DNA from: Rhizosphaericola sp047606825
Lineage (GTDB): Bacteria; Bacteroidota; Bacteroidia; Chitinophagales; Chitinophagaceae
Reading direction: 5' to 3'
Assembly: GCA_047606825.1 (NCBI GenBank)
Contig: JASGDY010000060.1
Coordinates: 14,849 to 78,848 of the forward strand
DNA length: 64,000 nucleotides
Below, piece after piece: positions 62,312 to 64,000 of the stretch; within the stretch, counting starts at the first letter, position 1; each line of letters begins with the position of its first letter. Below the pieces are notes generated by a model. The model was given only the letters and a program-made list of their open reading frames with translations. It was not told the DNA's origin and ran no database searches. The position numbers were made by a program, and so were the translations under genes.

Positions 62312-62937
62312 ATGTTTGTTTTTGTTTTTCGGTCGCCAAATGGAATTACGTATAAAAATTATACGGGACAGTGCTGTATTTTTACTTGTGTTCGTGGGTA
62401 CTATGTTTCCCCGTGTGCTGTATTGGCACGATTCGTCGCTTTAGTATCAAATCAACTTGAGAATCCATCGCGTCGGACGATAGGTCTCTGTGAATGGTTT
62501 TGTATCCGTATGCTTTTCTTTCAAGCCCAGTGAGAAATAGTATTGCAATAGATAGCGAGACTCCAACGCCTTGTTTTCTGAAAAATCTGTTAACAAACAG
62601 ATGCAACAAAGTTAAAATAAATAAAATTTAATCAAACAATAATATAAATAGACAATATCGAACATATCGTCTATTTTTATATGTCTAAATAAAATATATA
62701 AAAACAGATATTTGACATTATTCAAAATATTTACCAATGTTTTGAATAATAATTAAAAAATGAACATTTTATGCATTAACATTAATGGCAATACAATGCG
62801 TTATATAGGCAGGCGAAATGTATATACCTTACGCCTACGGCGAAAAATATACAGTAATCCTAAGATTCTGTTTAACACTTTAATGAATGCGTCGTGAAAT
62901 AAGATAAACAGGCAAGCGGATGACTGCACCACGTTTG
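62312..62937. other. Long gene-free leader region of susC
   Basis: 626 bp between susC and the SelW-like gene (both minus). It contains the susC promoter, an ATCTGTT/AACAGAT stem (62585-62602) close to the expected transcript start, a very AT-rich segment (about 62625-62800) and a CCGTAGG-core palindrome (62832-62842). No coding sequence is recognised; the predicted susC 5' leader is close to 300 bases. Confidence 0.6.
62607..62636 (-). promoter_or_regulatory. Promoter of susCD
   Basis: On the minus strand TTTG (62633-62636), 18 bp, TAACTTTG (62607-62614): exact matches to both boxes. Start of transcription would fall about 295 bases ahead of the susC ATG. Confidence 0.6.
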
Positions 62938-63246
62938 TCAAGCTTTCGGTGGGGCATCCGCATTAGGATGGTCGCTATGTCCAAGGTTTTTACCTGGCGC
63001 AACGATGTCGCGAACGGCACGTTTCAACGCTGTGATTTCCGGAAAATGTGCGTCACGTTTTCGGTCAAACAATAGAACGCCGTCAACGGAAATGCAGTAG
63101 CACCCGGCGACCACGCTGGGCACTAGCGTGACACCACCGATTTCTTCCACAAAAGTAGTCAACAGCTCCTGCGCCATATAGGCGGCGCGGAGCATCCACC
63201 CACATTTGGGGCAATATTCGATGACGATGGTTTTCTTTTCGAGCAT
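62938..63246 (-). CDS. SelW/SelT/SelH (Rdx) family selenoprotein-like protein
   Basis: 102 residues from ATG 63246 (MLEKKTIVIEYCPKCGWMLRAAYMAQELLTTF); the frame continues upstream but adds only a hydrophobic stretch. CPKC near residue 12 is the Cys version of the CxxU redox motif, and EYCPKCGW...AAYMAQEL is the family hallmark; GGVTLVPSVVAGCYCISVDGVLLFDRKRDAHFPEITALKRAVRDIV completes the thioredoxin-like fold. The His/Pro-rich tail is extra. Redox role in the cytoplasm is likely; partner unknown. Confidence 0.9.
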   Translation of the reverse strand: MLEKKTIVIEYCPKCGWMLRAAYMAQELLTTFVEEIGGVTLVPSVVAGCYCISVDGVLLFDRKRDAHFPEITALKRAVRDIVAPGKNLGHSDHPNADAPPKA

Positions 63247-63317
63247 TATACGAAGTAAAAAAGCAAAGGTAAAAAACTTAAACCCTAACACGCAAATAAT
63301 CAGGGAAGCGTTGAACT

Positions 63318-63713
63318 TTAAGCTTGTAACACCGCAACGATTTTCTGCCGTATCTCCTCCATTTCCGCCAATTCCAGCTTGAGTTTGGGACGGGAGAAAT
63401 TGATGTCGTTCATTTCGGAAATAGGGACGAGGTGCAGATGCGCGTGGGGTACTTCCAGCCCGATAACGGAAAGCCCGACACGCTTGCAGGGAATCGCTTT
63501 GGCGATAGCATCGGCAATAGGTTTGGCAAAAACCAAAATTGCTGACAGGTCGTCCTGCACCATGTCAAAAAACTGGTCTACTTCCTGCTTCGGAACGACC
63601 AGTACATGGCCTCTTACCAATGGCATAATGTCCAGAAAAGCATAGAAACGTTCGTTTTCGGCAATCTTGTAAGAGGGGATTTCGCCCGCTATGATTTTGG
63701 AAAATATCGTCAT
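63318..63713 (-). CDS. HIT family protein
   Basis: 131 residues from ATG 63713 (MTIFSKIIAGEIPSYKIAENERFYAFLDIMPLVRGHVLVVPKQE). The HIT motif HAHLHLVP is intact (HxHxHxxP), preceded by VGLSVIGLEVPH. Nucleotide hydrolase/transferase superfamily, Hint-like branch, cytoplasmic. The 26 codons upstream in frame (to 63791) do not resemble the family. Confidence 0.95.
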   Translation of the reverse strand: MTIFSKIIAGEIPSYKIAENERFYAFLDIMPLVRGHVLVVPKQEVDQFFDMVQDDLSAILVFAKPIADAIAKAIPCKRVGLSVIGLEVPHAHLHLVPISEMNDINFSRPKLKLELAEMEEIRQKIVAVLQA

Positions 63714-63883
63714 GGTCGTATTTTTTAGAAAGGCTAAGATAGCGTTTGTTTGGATTACGGTGTCCCTTTTCTCCACACAGGGCAAACGCATCTAAATTTT
63801 CCTATTGTGAAAAAACATCATGAATGCGCTGAACCGTCCGGCGACGGCTGCGGGAACGTTTCTTGCTGGCTGTTGAAACTATA

Positions 63884-64000
63884 TTAGGCACCCAACTGCT
63901 CCGCAGAAAACACCGCTCCCCCTGCCTCAATTCCGCTGTCGGACGGCGGGCTTCCGGAGTTCAAACCTGTGTTTATATTATTTAAGAGAGAACGCTGTAG
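63884..64000 (-). CDS. C-terminal end of an unidentified protein (cut by window)
   Basis: An open frame enters from the right edge and ends at TAA (complement 63884-63886): 38 residues, with NINTGLNSGSPPSDSGIEAG followed by GAVFSAEQLGA. Gly/Ser-rich, as in a protein tail. No family recognised; it may not be a gene. Lies 170 bp upstream of the HIT gene on the same strand. Confidence 0.35.
   Translation of the reverse strand, partial: LQRSLLNNINTGLNSGSPPSDSGIEAGGAVFSAEQLGA

Noticed and set aside
62382..62609. 75-codon frame in the susC leader
   Set aside because: Starts at a non-ATG within the promoter region; composition and sequence suggest untranslated leader, though a leader peptide cannot be excluded.
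1..64000. CRISPR arrays, rRNA and tRNA genes
   Set aside because: No regularly spaced direct repeats, no rRNA stretch and no cloverleaf with a typical T-arm were found.

Overview
The window is chromosomal DNA from a Bacteroidota bacterium, most likely of the Chitinophagaceae/Chitinophagales. This rests on SprA of the type IX secretion system (T9SS), a PorV2/PorU2-like pair, a SusC/SusD pair, LytTR/LytS-type signalling, RHS, WG and RCC1 secreted repeat proteins, and promoters that fit TTG-N18-22-TAnnTTTG instead of sigma-70 boxes. Ribosome binding sites are weak or absent, as is usual in the phylum. No rRNA, tRNA or CRISPR array was seen.

Layout. 1-2.2 kb: a DUF1800/DUF1501 pair (minus; DUF1501 cut by the window edge). 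2.6-5.1 kb: fructosamine kinase, DUF808 membrane protein and a DUF6364/PIN toxin-antitoxin pair whose toxin is frameshifted. 5.1-12.5 kb: secreted EreA/ChaN-like protein, a MITE, GH15 glucosidase, a ceramide-desaturase-like enzyme and a LytTR two-component pair. 12.7-16.7 kb: SHOCT membrane protein, RCC1 and WG repeat proteins. 17-29 kb: ruvA, sprA, GNAT, OMP, LptF/G permease and a mitochondrial-type citrate synthase. 29-37.7 kb: purF-like, yceI, zapA, serS, a methyltransferase and asd. 38-42.3 kb is AT-rich and accessory: a broken C10 protease, a lipoprotein, DUF2490, and a decayed HaeIII-like restriction-modification locus invaded by two intact small genes. 42.5-51.4 kb: pyrH, porV2, porU2, RDD, lipoprotein, DUF4251. 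51.4-57.7 kb: an RHS polymorphic-toxin island with a displaced second toxin tip, candidate immunity genes, a transposase remnant and a second MITE copy. 58-62.3 kb: SusCD. 62.9-64 kb: SelW-like, HIT, and the tail of an unidentified gene.

The most striking non-coding structure lies in front of asd (37.68-37.88 kb, minus): a well-spaced promoter, a 17-codon reading frame loaded with Ile, Thr, Lys and Met codons (the end products of the pathway Asd feeds), an intrinsic terminator ahead of the gene, and an 8-bp alternative pairing that would disrupt that terminator. This is a complete model for ribosome-mediated attenuation of the aspartate family pathway. Also notable are two copies of a ~130-bp MITE with TTA target duplications, three or four families of hairpin repeats (one with compensatory changes), and the RHS toxin/immunity array.
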